Shown: piece after piece, positions 43,441 to 52,085 of the stretch
Position numbering within the stretch: position 1 is the first letter of the stretch
Layout of the letters: the number at the start of each line of letters is the position of its first letter
From: Peptoniphilus_A olsenii
GTDB lineage: Bacteria > Bacillota > Clostridia > Tissierellales > Peptoniphilaceae
Direction: 5' to 3'
Assembly: GCF_040545475.1 (NCBI RefSeq)
Contig: NZ_JBEPMA010000003.1
Coordinates: 124,001 to 188,000, forward strand
Length of the DNA: 64,000 nucleotides
Program-made: the position numbers and the translations under genes
Notes under the pieces: generated by a model
What the model was told of the DNA's origin: nothing
What the model saw: only the letters and a program-made list of their open reading frames with translations
The model's database searches: none

Positions 43441-44370
43441 ATGTTTAAATATATATCAAAGAGAATACTAATTTTGATACCCACACTTATAGGTGTGAGT
43501 TTTATTGTGTTCTCACTTTTATATCTATCTCCTGGAGATGCTGCTCTGGCTGTGGCTGGTCCTGAGGCGTCAAAAGATGCTGTCGAAGCAATTAGACAAA
43601 ATCTAGGCCTAAATGATCCTTTTTTGATGCAGTACGGGCGATATCTTAAAAATCTTATATTTGATTTTGACCTTGGCACATCTTATCAAACTGGCAGATC
43701 AGTGACCCATTCTTTAGTGGCTGCCTTTCCTAATACTTTGAAATTAGCTTGGGGAGCACTTTTAATTGCTATAATTTTTGGTATAGTATTTGGTGTAATC
43801 GCTGCGGTTAAAAAGAATACTGTAATCGATTCTTTGATAACAGGAGTAGGAATGATTGGACTTGCCATGCCTATTTTTTGGTCTGGATTATTGCTAATTA
43901 TTCTATTTTCTACTAAACTCAAAGTTTTGCCAGCTTCTGGATTCTCGTCAATTAAACATATGATACTTCCATGGATAGCATTGGGTTTTCAGTCTTCGGC
44001 CGTCATTATGAGAATGACACGTTCTGCGATGCTTGATGTTTTGGATAAAGATTATATAAGGACGGCTTTTGCCAAAGGTCTAAGTGAAAAAGTTGTTATC
44101 TTAATACATGCACTTAAAAATGCATTAATTCCAGTAATTACAACTATTGGGCTTCAAGCTGGTGGTCTTTTAGGAGGAAGCATTTTGACAGAAACAATTT
44201 TTTCCATTCCTGGAATCGGAAGACTCATGGTGGATTCTATTAAAACTCGTGATTATCCAATGATTTTAGGTGGCATAATGTTAATTGCAATAATGTATTC
44301 TCTGATTTCAATTTTGGTGGATATTTTGTACGGAATTTTTAATCCTCGAATAAAGGTTGCAAGCAAGTAG
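43441..44370 (+). CDS. Peptide ABC transporter permease (DppB/OppB type)
   Basis: 309 residues with six membrane helices. Helix 1 starts KRILILIPTLIGVSFIVFSL, and the EAA loop YIRTAFAKGLSEKVVILIHA is at about 202-221. Fits the DppB/OppB/GsiC family. CTGGAGGA precedes the ATG. First gene of a four-gene permease/ATPase operon. Confidence 0.92.
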   Translation: MFKYISKRILILIPTLIGVSFIVFSLLYLSPGDAALAVAGPEASKDAVEAIRQNLGLNDPFLMQYGRYLKNLIFDFDLGTSYQTGRSVTHSLVAAFPNTLKLAWGALLIAIIFGIVFGVIAAVKKNTVIDSLITGVGMIGLAMPIFWSGLLLIILFSTKLKVLPASGFSSIKHMILPWIALGFQSSAVIMRMTRSAMLDVLDKDYIRTAFAKGLSEKVVILIHALKNALIPVITTIGLQAGGLLGGSILTETIFSIPGIGRLMVDSIKTRDYPMILGGIMLIAIMYSLISILVDILYGIFNPRIKVASK

Positions 44371-44377
44371 GTGAAAT

Positions 44378-45220
44378 ATGAAAAGAAGATTAAAAGATTT
44401 TTTTAAATACTATAGCAGGAATAAAATTGCTGTAATTGCTCTAATTATTCTAGTTGTGATTATTATAGCTGCAATTTTTTCTGATATTATTGCACCTTAT
44501 AATTTTGCTAAGCAAATTCCAAAAGATAGGTTTCAGACTCCAAATTCAGTGCATTTAATGGGTACAGATAATTTTGGTCGGGATATTTTTTCCAGAATAT
44601 TGAGAGGTGCTAGCGTATCTTTAAAAATTGGATTTTTATCTGTATTAATTTCTACAGTTATAGGAGTTTTAATTGGAGCTTTTGCTGGTTTTTATGAAGG
44701 GCCTTTTGATGCAATTGTGATGAGAGTAATGGACACAATATTATCTATTCCTCAACTGGTACTGGCTATTGCAATAGCTGCTGTACTAGGAAATGGAATG
44801 AAAAATTTAATATTGGCAGTCTCTCTAGCTTCTATACCATCATATGCTAGGATTGTGAGGAGTCAAGTTTTATCTGTCAAAAATTTAGAGTATATTGAAT
44901 CGGCAAAACTATCGGGAGTCAATGATTTTAAATTAATATTTTCTGAAATTTTGCCAAATTCTTTTGCACCTATAATTGTACAGGCCACTATAGGCGTGGG
45001 GACAGCTATTCTTTCTGCGGCATCATTATCATTTATAGGAATGGGTATCATGCCACCTGAGGCAGAATGGGGGCAAATGTTATCTGAAGGGCGTGCGTAT
45101 ATAAGAAATTATCCACATCTGACATTATTTCCAGGGCTTGCTATTGCTCTTACTATACTTGTTTTAAATATTGTGGGAGATGCTCTTCGCGATGCATTTG
45201 ATCCAAAATATAGGAGGTAA
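44378..45220 (+). CDS. Peptide ABC transporter permease (DppC/OppC type)
   Basis: 280 residues, with an N-terminal cytoplasmic tail and six helices. HLMGTDNFGRDIFSRILRGA (about 59-78) is the OppC/DppC periplasmic-loop signature, and EYIESAKLSGVNDFKLIFSE is the EAA loop. It pairs with the upstream permease to form the pore and is separated from it by seven bases. Confidence 0.92.
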   Translation: MKRRLKDFFKYYSRNKIAVIALIILVVIIIAAIFSDIIAPYNFAKQIPKDRFQTPNSVHLMGTDNFGRDIFSRILRGASVSLKIGFLSVLISTVIGVLIGAFAGFYEGPFDAIVMRVMDTILSIPQLVLAIAIAAVLGNGMKNLILAVSLASIPSYARIVRSQVLSVKNLEYIESAKLSGVNDFKLIFSEILPNSFAPIIVQATIGVGTAILSAASLSFIGMGIMPPEAEWGQMLSEGRAYIRNYPHLTLFPGLAIALTILVLNIVGDALRDAFDPKYRR

Positions 45221-45221
45221 T

Positions 45222-46178
45222 ATGGTACTTGAAATAAAAAATTTAAAAGTGTTTTTTAAATCGTCGCAGGGAATTGTAAAAGCGGTAAATGGAGTAAATA
45301 TTGATATTCCTAAAAGAAAGACATCTGCCATTGTAGGAGAAAGTGGGTCGGGCAAATCTGTAACTTCGCTGGCTATTATGGGTCTTTTGGATAAACAAAG
45401 CTTGGCTGAAATTTCAGGTGAAATTATTTTTGATGGTAAAAATCTATTAGAATTAAATAAAAAAGAGCTAAGAAAGATTAGAGGAAATGATATTTCTATG
45501 ATTTTTCAAGAACCAATGACTTCTTTAAATCCTGCACTTAAAATTGGATATCAGATGTCTGAAGTCTTTAGAGAGCATTTCAAGGCGGACAAAAAAACTG
45601 CAAAAATGAAATCTATTGAAATGATAGAAAGAGTAGAGATACCTAGAGCAGAGGAAATATATAATGTATATCCACATGAACTAAGTGGAGGGATGAGACA
45701 AAGAATAATGATAGCTATGGCACTCTCATCATCGCCTAAGCTTCTTATTGCAGACGAACCAACTACAGCACTGGATGTAACTATTCAAAAAGATGTATTG
45801 GAATTAATAAACAAATTAAAAGATGACTTTGATACTTCTATTATGATAATTACTCATGATTTGGCAGTAGTATCTGATATAGCAGATTTTGTCAATGTTA
45901 TGTATTGTGGGAAAGTTGTAGAAAGAGCAGAAGCAGAAGAACTATTCAAAAATCCACTACATCCTTATACTAAAGGTTTATTGCGTGCTATACCGTCTAT
46001 TCATAAGAAGAAAGAAAAACTTCAATCGATAGAAGGATCAGTACCTAATTTAATCAATTTAAAAGAAAACTGTTACTTTAATGATAGATGTGAAGAAGTA
46101 ATGTGTAAATGTAAAGAAAAAGAGCCACAAGAGATAGATATAAATGGGCATAAAGTGAGCTGTTTCTTATATGGGTGA
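45222..46178 (+). CDS. Peptide ABC transporter ATPase (DppD/OppD type)
   Basis: 318 residues from the ATG at 45222, which follows TAGGAGGT; an upstream frame extension into the permease gene is not credible. Walker A GESGSGKS, signature LSGGMRQR and Walker B LLIADEPTTALD are intact. The C-terminal extension with a CYFNDRCEEVMCKC cluster matches the oligopeptide/dipeptide ATPase C-terminal region, which in some members binds a 4Fe-4S cluster. Confidence 0.92.
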   Translation: MVLEIKNLKVFFKSSQGIVKAVNGVNIDIPKRKTSAIVGESGSGKSVTSLAIMGLLDKQSLAEISGEIIFDGKNLLELNKKELRKIRGNDISMIFQEPMTSLNPALKIGYQMSEVFREHFKADKKTAKMKSIEMIERVEIPRAEEIYNVYPHELSGGMRQRIMIAMALSSSPKLLIADEPTTALDVTIQKDVLELINKLKDDFDTSIMIITHDLAVVSDIADFVNVMYCGKVVERAEAEELFKNPLHPYTKGLLRAIPSIHKKKEKLQSIEGSVPNLINLKENCYFNDRCEEVMCKCKEKEPQEIDINGHKVSCFLYG

Positions 46179-46179
46179 T

Positions 46180-46974
46180 ATGATGAATGAAATTATTTTA
46201 GAAGCAAAAGATGTTTCGAAATTTTTTGATAGAAAAGGTCAAGAACCTTTTAAAGCAGTAGATGAGATATCATTTAAACTCGCCAAATCTAAAACACTTG
46301 GAATAGTGGGGGAGAGTGGGTCTGGAAAATCTACTTTGGCAAGATGTATAATGGGACTTTATCCTGATGCGAGTGGTGAAATTATATACAATGGTATAGA
46401 TATATTAAAAGCAAATAAAAAAGAACTAAAAAGTGTAAGACGTGATATTCAAATGATATTTCAAGATCCATATTCGTCGCTCAATCCCCGAAAAAAATGC
46501 AAAGATATTATCGCTTCTGGGATTAGAAATCTATTGGGAGAAAAAGATAAGAAAAAAATTTATAAAAAAGTAGAAGATACTATGGATATTTGTGGACTTT
46601 CAAAGTCACAAATGCAGAGGTATCCTCACGAATTTTCTGGAGGCCAAAGACAGAGAATTTCTATAGCAAGAGCACTTGCAGTAGATCCTAAAATTATTGT
46701 AGCAGATGAACCAACTTCTGCACTAGATGTATCAATACAAGCTCAGATAATTAATCTTCTTGAAGAATTACAAGATAATTTAGGACTTGGTATTATTTTT
46801 ATATCACACGACTTGTCTGTGGTTCGCCATATTTCAGATGAATTACTGGTTATGTATAATGGAAAAATGGTTGAATATGGGGTTAGTGAAGAAATATTTG
46901 AAAATCCAAAAGATGAATACACAATCAAATTACTAAACTCAGTACCAGGAGAAAAATTGGCACAATATATATAA
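46180..46974 (+). CDS. Peptide ABC transporter ATPase (DppF/OppF type)
   Basis: About 264 residues. Walker A GESGSGKST, QMIFQDPYSSLNPRK, signature FSGGQRQR and Walker B IIVADEPTSALD are present. ATGs at 46171, 46180 and 46183 are all in frame; GGTGA in the end of the previous gene favours 46180 or 46183. It is shorter than most OppF proteins because the C-terminal extension is missing. Confidence 0.9.
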   Translation: MMNEIILEAKDVSKFFDRKGQEPFKAVDEISFKLAKSKTLGIVGESGSGKSTLARCIMGLYPDASGEIIYNGIDILKANKKELKSVRRDIQMIFQDPYSSLNPRKKCKDIIASGIRNLLGEKDKKKIYKKVEDTMDICGLSKSQMQRYPHEFSGGQRQRISIARALAVDPKIIVADEPTSALDVSIQAQIINLLEELQDNLGLGIIFISHDLSVVRHISDELLVMYNGKMVEYGVSEEIFENPKDEYTIKLLNSVPGEKLAQYI

Positions 46975-47139
46975 AAAATTTAGAAGTGAAAAATCTAATC
47001 AATTATGATAAACTAACTCTATAAATCTAGAATTAAAATTTATATTAATACTTATTTCTATGTATATTATAACTTGGAATAGTTGAATAATTTTTATAGC
47101 TAGATATAGAGTTTTTTATTTATATTAAGTGGTGATACT

Positions 47140-47535
47140 ATGTCTTTCGAAGATATTTACATAGATAGAATTGATGAAGTTGAAGAATTGCTTGAAGAAA
47201 TATGTGAAGAGATTCCAGAATATGCCTACAATAATTTAAATGGAGGTATAATCTTGTCTGAAGATGTCAAATATCATGACGAGTCAGTGGGAGATTCTCT
47301 AATAATATTGGGTGAGTATCAAAAATCGGTACTTGGAAATATGATAACAATATATTATGGTTCAATTATGAAGATGTATAAATTTTTGCCAAGAGAAGAA
47401 TTAAAAGAAAAACTGGAGCAAGTATTATTGCATGAATTTACACATCATCTAGAATTTATGGCAAACGAATATGGACTTGTAATAGAAGATAATAAATTTT
47501 TAGAAGATTATAAAAAAAGGATGAAAAATGAATAA
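47140..47535 (+). CDS. Small zincin-like metallopeptidase (PF06262 type)
   Basis: 131 residues. The zinc motif HEFTH is at 98-102 within VLLHEFTHHLEFMANE, near the C-terminus, as in the small putative metallopeptidase family Zincin_1. It has no signal or membrane helix, so it is cytoplasmic. It overlaps the following J-protein gene by eight bases, hinting at a shared job in protein quality control. Substrates are unknown. Confidence 0.8.
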   Translation: MSFEDIYIDRIDEVEELLEEICEEIPEYAYNNLNGGIILSEDVKYHDESVGDSLIILGEYQKSVLGNMITIYYGSIMKMYKFLPREELKEKLEQVLLHEFTHHLEFMANEYGLVIEDNKFLEDYKKRMKNE

Positions 47536-48358
47536 AATTAAAGGATATTTTTATAAAAGTATAGGGAAATTTTTGGACCTATTATTGACTCTATTAATTG
47601 TAATAGTAAATATTTTTGTTGATTTATTTTCTGCACTTCGAAGATTTTTCTTAGTAGTGCTTTCTATGGGTGGATGTCTAGTAATTTTTATTTTGTTAAA
47701 TCCGCTATCATGGATTGCTATAGGCAGAAGTTGGATTTTTCCAATAATTATTTTGGCACTTGTCGTGCCAGTACTGGGTTCGGTTTCTGTGTCATTTCTT
47801 GAATACGCACATTATACTGTAACTGAATTTTTCTACGATAGAGCAGAACATTATTTATATGGAAAAGAAAATCATTTTGAGAATATATCTGGCTATAGTA
47901 GAGCATATTGGGAGCAAAAAGAGCGAGAAAGATTAAAAAGAGAAGAAGAACGCAGAAAAGCACAAGAAGAGGAATTTAATAGACGATTTAGAGATTTTGG
48001 TGGATTTACTTGGACAACTTTCGATAATTTTGAAGATTTTGAAGAATTCTTTGGGAATAACAATGGAAACTTTGGTGGATATAATGCTGGAAATTATAGC
48101 GGGTATTCAAATCAGAGTGCAAATATGGGCTTTGGATTTAAAGAGCAATATGAAAAATATTGCGATGTATTGGGAGTTAATTATAGTGCCGATAAATATG
48201 AAGTTAAACTCGCCTATAGAAAGATGGCAAAGAAGTATCACCCTGATTTAAATAAAGAACCAGGAGCAAAAGAAAAGTTCCAAGAAATTAATGCAGCTTA
48301 TGAATTTTTAAATGATTCAAATATAGAAAGATATAAAAAAATGAGTAGTAGGAATTAA
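47528..48358 (+). CDS. Membrane-anchored J-domain protein
   Basis: 276 residues. Three hydrophobic segments occupy about 16-35, 38-60 and 70-90. A charged coiled coil (about 128-152) and a Gly/Asn/Phe-rich linker (about 155-205) lead to a C-terminal J domain (about 209-275) with the HPD motif at 238-240. Having the J domain at the C-terminus behind membrane helices resembles DjlA-like co-chaperones more than DnaJ. It would recruit DnaK to the membrane. Coupled to the upstream metallopeptidase. Confidence 0.85.
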   Translation: MNKIKGYFYKSIGKFLDLLLTLLIVIVNIFVDLFSALRRFFLVVLSMGGCLVIFILLNPLSWIAIGRSWIFPIIILALVVPVLGSVSVSFLEYAHYTVTEFFYDRAEHYLYGKENHFENISGYSRAYWEQKERERLKREEERRKAQEEEFNRRFRDFGGFTWTTFDNFEDFEEFFGNNNGNFGGYNAGNYSGYSNQSANMGFGFKEQYEKYCDVLGVNYSADKYEVKLAYRKMAKKYHPDLNKEPGAKEKFQEINAAYEFLNDSNIERYKKMSSRN

Positions 48359-48433
48359 GAGTCTGTAAAATAAGTAAAAGTTAAATAATAAATAGAAGTC
48401 TTTTATTATTATTTTACTACCTTTTCTATATCA

Positions 48434-48810
48434 TGTTTACGATTCTCCCTACCACAGATAGAGCTCTTAATGCTTTTGCAACGCTTTTTAGTCGAGATGA
48501 CATGGGGAGTGACAAATAGCTTATAGTTATTAGATTTCTAAAGAATGAGTATTAAGAAATAAAATATAATATAAAGAAAATTATTTAACTGTCATTCCGA
48601 GCGGAAAACCCGCAGGGGTTGGAAAGTCGCTGGTGTACTCGAAGAGTGAGGAATCTGCCTGTGAAGGAGTAGTTCTGTAAGAATAAATAGAAGTTTTTTG
48701 TTATCCTTTTAATTACGCTTTCTTATTCCCCTAAAGAAATTCTCCTCACCATAAGCAAGGCTCTTAATGCGTTCGCAACGCTTTTTATTCAAGATGACAA
48801 TTGTGAAGGA
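48434..48810. repeat. Intergenic structured repeat cluster (locus 3, three units)
   Basis: Between the convergent J-protein and anti-sigma genes. Units at about 48440-48512 and 48736-48810 are the subtype with GCTCTTAATGCKTTYGCAAC and GCTTTTTAGTCGAGATGACA. The unit at about 48591-48690 is the subtype starting TGTCATTCCGAGCGGAAAAC, with the internal stem AACCCGCAGGGGTT, ending GAGGAATCTGCCTGTGAAGG. Confidence 0.75.
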
Positions 48811-48870
48811 CCACAACAACACCAAGAACTGTATTTCTGAAAAAAGTTATGTTTTATATTTATATTAAAA

Positions 48871-48898
48871 AACCTCGACATTATATCGAGGCTTTTTT
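48871..48898. terminator. Bidirectional terminator
   Basis: CCTCGA (48873-48878) pairs with TCGAGG (48886-48891), with an A run on the left and T run on the right. It ends the anti-sigma transcript on the minus strand. Confidence 0.7.
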
Positions 48899-48921
48899 TA
48901 TGAGTATAGTTTAGTTGTTAA

Positions 48922-49719
48922 TTATTTTTGTTCTAATATTTCTTGCCCAATTTCAAACAATAATTCTTTATCCATATTTTCGTCAGCCATTAGCATATAT
49001 ACTACTCCGTCATATTCAAAGCTTAGGTGATTGGATATACTTGTTTCTCTTTCTGTTCCTTCTCCGCCAATTCCTACATTAAAGAATGGATCATTTTCAT
49101 TTCTTTCTTTTTCTTCAGGTGTCATCTCATCTTCGCTTGCTAAGAATAAGCTCTCTAATTGCGTGTAATAATATTTAGTGTCATCGATAGTTCGTATTTC
49201 TTGATGCTCTTCTTCTTCAATTTTAAAAGAAGTTTCAGGCACTTTATCAGCTGTTAAACTAATTTTACTGTCATTTTCATTTTTGTAATTTACATCGATT
49301 GTTTTTCTTTTATTAAATTCATTGTGTTCATCGTCTAAATCAGCTACATCAACCATATAAATACCGTCAAATTCATATCCGCCTTTTAATTCTTCTGGAA
49401 TGATAGCGTCAAATCCTGCTTTCTCTTCTGCTTTTTCTACATCTTCATAGGCTGTGTAATTGTAGTATGATGTAGATGAACCTACTGTTCCTGTAATCCT
49501 ACCAACGGCAAATACTCCAACACTTAATAATGCCGCAGCTACTGCTATAATTGCTAATTTTCTTTTTTTCATTTTGAATTCTCCTTTTGGTTTTTCTATG
49601 TTTGAAATTTCTAAGTCAATTTTATTTTTAAGATACTCAGAGGGAAAAGTATTTTCGACACTTTGTTTTAATTCATCTTTTATTTTTTTCTCATACTCGG
49701 GGCTCCATTTGTTTTTCAT
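48922..49719 (-). CDS. Probable membrane anti-sigma factor
   Basis: 265 residues. The cytoplasmic N-terminus (1-50, basic and acidic helices) would bind the sigma factor. One membrane helix follows KKRK at about 55-73. The acidic extracellular part (about 80-265) has no catalytic motif, but its end (FEYDGVVYMLMADENMDKEL) is like DUF4367-type sensor domains. It overlaps the ECF sigma gene by 29 bases, the usual sigma/anti-sigma arrangement. The signal sensed is unknown. Confidence 0.75.
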   Translation of the reverse strand: MKNKWSPEYEKKIKDELKQSVENTFPSEYLKNKIDLEISNIEKPKGEFKMKKRKLAIIAVAAALLSVGVFAVGRITGTVGSSTSYYNYTAYEDVEKAEEKAGFDAIIPEELKGGYEFDGIYMVDVADLDDEHNEFNKRKTIDVNYKNENDSKISLTADKVPETSFKIEEEEHQEIRTIDDTKYYYTQLESLFLASEDEMTPEEKERNENDPFFNVGIGGEGTERETSISNHLSFEYDGVVYMLMADENMDKELLFEIGQEILEQK

Positions 49720-50275
49720 AAATACCCTCCCTTCGGGTCAAAAATGTTTCATCAACTTTTTCCAATTCTTTTTTCAATTCTTTGCGTGCTTTGTTTAATC
49801 TGGATTTTATAGTTCCTTGAAATGTATTGCAAACCGTTGCCATTTCTTTTATTGTCAAATCATCAAAATAGTATAGTACTAAAACTTCTCTGTGCTTCGG
49901 TTTTAGTTTCATCAAACATTCATGAATTTCGCTCTTAAGAAGAAAGTTGTCTTCTGAGTTTTCGTATGTTTTAGTGTCTACTTTAAATAATATGTGTTCA
50001 TCTGGAAATTCTCTTTTTTTATTTTTGTATTTTTTGTAGCAAGAATTTTTTAATATTGAGAAAATCCAAGATTTAAGCTTTGTTTCGTCTTTTAAAGTAT
50101 CTATTTTTGTATAAATTGTCACGAAAGTTTCTTGCAATACATCTTCAGCGTCATGCTTATGTCCTAATATGAGATAGGCTGTTCGGTACAATATGAGATA
50201 ATATTCATTGTAAAGTGTATCAAAGGAATTTTTGTCGCCGGCCTTTATCCCTTCTACTATTTCATGATTGTCCAT
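49691..50275 (-). CDS. ECF-type RNA polymerase sigma factor
   Basis: 194 residues. Sigma region 2 (about 14-80) includes YRTAYLILGHKHDAEDVLQE and SWIFSILKNSCYKKYK; region 4 (about 120-175) includes LKPKHREVLVLYYFDDLTIK and GTIKSRLNKARKELK. It directs RNA polymerase to a stress regulon under control of the co-encoded anti-sigma factor. An AAAGGGGG ribosome site precedes the ATG. Confidence 0.93.
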   Translation of the reverse strand: MDNHEIVEGIKAGDKNSFDTLYNEYYLILYRTAYLILGHKHDAEDVLQETFVTIYTKIDTLKDETKLKSWIFSILKNSCYKKYKNKKREFPDEHILFKVDTKTYENSEDNFLLKSEIHECLMKLKPKHREVLVLYYFDDLTIKEMATVCNTFQGTIKSRLNKARKELKKELEKVDETFLTRREGIYEKQMEPRV

Positions 50276-50319
50276 TGTATCCCCCTTTCATATGATGCAT
50301 CTATATATAAGAGTATACA

Positions 50320-50336
50320 GACGAGTAAAAGGTTCA
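50320..50336 (-). promoter_or_regulatory. ECF-like motif upstream of the sigma gene
   Basis: On the minus strand TGAACC and CGTC (50320-50336) occur upstream of the sigma start. Both recall ECF -35 and -10 elements, but only eight bases separate GAAC from CGTC instead of about 16, so the assignment is weak. Confidence 0.3.
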
Positions 50337-50365
50337 TTATTTTTAAAAGTTTTTTATGTAAACAA

Positions 50366-50391
50366 AAAGATAGCTTGTGAAAGCTACCTTT
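50366..50391 (-). terminator. Intrinsic terminator of the TlpA-like gene
   Basis: AAGATAGCTT (50367-50376) pairs with AAGCTACCTT (50381-50390) with one wobble; the minus strand carries a T run. Confidence 0.7.
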
Positions 50392-50401
50392 ATATTATAA
50401 A

Positions 50402-50986
50402 TTATTTATTTTCTTCTAATACTTTAGATACAGCATTGTCCCACTGTTCATAACTCATGGCACCAACAAAGCCACCAAGTACTGTTCCGTCACTTTTTAC
50501 TATTAGAGTAGTGGGAATAACTGAAATTTTATTCATGGTATCTTCCATTGTAGGATTTGGCATTATATTTGTATAAGTAACTCCTGATTTATCTAATATT
50601 TGAATTGCCTCTTCTACATTGGTACTCATAGTTGCGTTTGTATCACTTACAACGCCTAAGAAGTTCATTTTATCTTTATATTTTTGATTTAATTTTTCAA
50701 GTTCTGGCATTTCTTCTATACATGGTGAACAAAATGTTCCCCAGATATTGATAAAAGTTAGAGGTTTCTCAGCATAAAATTCTTCGGATTTTATCATTTC
50801 ACCATCTATAATATCAAGAGTTTGAAAATCGAATTTATCTATACTCACATCTTGAAGTTCTGCGGCTTCTACTGTAGTTGTGTTTTCTGTATCTTTATTT
50901 TTATTATTATTTTCTGATTTTTTTGAACAAGCAGTTAGCATCACAAAAATTGATAGTGCCATCATTATTTTTAAAAATTTTTTCAT
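50402..50986 (-). CDS. TlpA/ResA-like thioredoxin-fold lipoprotein
   Basis: 194 residues from the ATG at 50986, which follows AAGGTGG; an in-frame GTG nine bases upstream overlaps that site. The lipobox LTAC has Cys20. An Asn/Lys/Thr-rich linker leads to a thioredoxin fold with the redox motif WGTFCSPC (Cys86, Cys89) and the cis-Pro segment VIPTTLIV. It is probably a thiol-disulfide reductase at the outer membrane face. The electron donor (CcdA-like) is not in the window. Confidence 0.9.
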   Translation of the reverse strand: MKKFLKIMMALSIFVMLTACSKKSENNNKNKDTENTTTVEAAELQDVSIDKFDFQTLDIIDGEMIKSEEFYAEKPLTFINIWGTFCSPCIEEMPELEKLNQKYKDKMNFLGVVSDTNATMSTNVEEAIQILDKSGVTYTNIMPNPTMEDTMNKISVIPTTLIVKSDGTVLGGFVGAMSYEQWDNAVSKVLEENK

Positions 50987-51037
50987 ATTTACCACCTTAT
51001 TGTTTATTTAACTTCATTATACAAAATATGACTTATC

Positions 51038-51066
51038 TTGTCTAATGAGAAAAAATACTATATAAT
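51038..51066 (+). promoter_or_regulatory. Promoter of the riboswitch-controlled operon
   Basis: TTGTCT (51038-51043) and TATAAT (51061-51066) with a 17-base spacer. The predicted start falls at the first base of the aptamer. Confidence 0.75.
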
Positions 51067-51073
51067 TATTATT

Positions 51074-51137
51074 ACTTGTTCGAGAACTCCAAGTATAAAA
51101 AACTAATCAGTTCTCCAAATTCAATGGAGGTTTTTTT
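51074..51137 (+). ncRNA. PreQ1-I riboswitch with overlapping expression platform
   Basis: The aptamer (51074-51106) has P1 ACTTG/CAAGT, the loop TTCGAGAACTC and the A-rich tail TATAAAAAACTAA, matching the preQ1 class I pattern closely. Downstream, CTCCA (51113-51117) pairs with TGGAG (51125-51129), hiding the Shine-Dalgarno GGAGG and forming a terminator-like stem before seven Ts. AGTTCTC (51109-51115) can instead pair with GAGAACT (51082-51088) inside the aptamer loop, giving a mutually exclusive ON state. Ligand binding should therefore shut the operon off. Confidence 0.88.
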
Positions 51138-52085
51138 ATGAAAAAAATTATAATAGATGCCGATCCAGGCATAGATGATTCTATTGCAATAATGCTTGCT
51201 AGTGCAGTTAAAGATTATGATATTTTAGGTATTACATTGGTTTCAGGCAATGTATGTATTGATAAATGTGTAAAAAATGTACTCAGGCTTTCCAAATTTT
51301 TAGAAAAAGATTTTAATATCTACAAATCAATTCCAACCCCACTTGTAAAAGATTTAATTAATGCAGAAGATACTCATGGTGAAGATGGACTAGGAGAAAC
51401 TTATCTTGAATACGACAAAATTGATGTAAATGATAATGCAGTTGACTTTATTCTTGATAGTTTAAAAGAAGACGAGGTAACTATTTTTGCATTGGGGCCT
51501 TTAACGAACATAGCCAGAGCAATGAAAAAGGACAAAACAGCTTTTGAAAATGCAAGAATAATATCTATGGGAGGAAATTTTAAATCCTTCGGTAATATGA
51601 GTCCTGTTGCTGAATTTAACTATTATGTTGATTCTGATGCGGCAGATTATGTCATTCAAAATGCACCAAATCCTATTGAAATCGTGCCTTTAGATGTCAC
51701 AAGAAAATTTGTGCTCACTCCAAATATTATTGCACTTATGAAAAGGATGAATTCAAAAATTGCAAATTTCATACAAGATATTACTAACTTTTATATGGAT
51801 TTTCATTATTCTTATGAAAATATTATTGGTTCTGTAATTAATGATCCTCTTGTTATAATGGCAGAAAAATATCCAGAACTATTTACTAAAAATAAATATC
51901 ACGCAGATGTAATATTAGATGGACCAGCACGTGGCATGCTAATGGTAGATGAGAAAGATTTTCTCAAGAAAGAAACAAATATTATTTTATATACTGATAT
52001 AAAATTAAATTCGGTATGGAAAGAATTTTTAGAAATAATTACTCAAAAAGAGGTCGATTGTGAATTATTGGAGGCATTATTATGA
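51138..52085 (+). CDS. IunH-family nucleoside hydrolase, probable queuosine/queuine salvage enzyme
   Basis: 315 residues of the inosine-uridine nucleoside hydrolase fold. The Ca2+ site DADPGIDDS (7-15) and THGEDGLG (79-86) are intact. The usual catalytic HD pair near residue 235 reads ND (SVINDPLVIMA), so the His is replaced by Asn. Related QueK proteins split queuosine into queuine and ribose in some human-associated Clostridia (established for that group). Control by a preQ1 riboswitch and coupling to a transporter S component make this role likely, though not proven. Family purine or pyrimidine nucleosidase is the alternative. Confidence 0.82.
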   Translation: MKKIIIDADPGIDDSIAIMLASAVKDYDILGITLVSGNVCIDKCVKNVLRLSKFLEKDFNIYKSIPTPLVKDLINAEDTHGEDGLGETYLEYDKIDVNDNAVDFILDSLKEDEVTIFALGPLTNIARAMKKDKTAFENARIISMGGNFKSFGNMSPVAEFNYYVDSDAADYVIQNAPNPIEIVPLDVTRKFVLTPNIIALMKRMNSKIANFIQDITNFYMDFHYSYENIIGSVINDPLVIMAEKYPELFTKNKYHADVILDGPARGMLMVDEKDFLKKETNIILYTDIKLNSVWKEFLEIITQKEVDCELLEALL

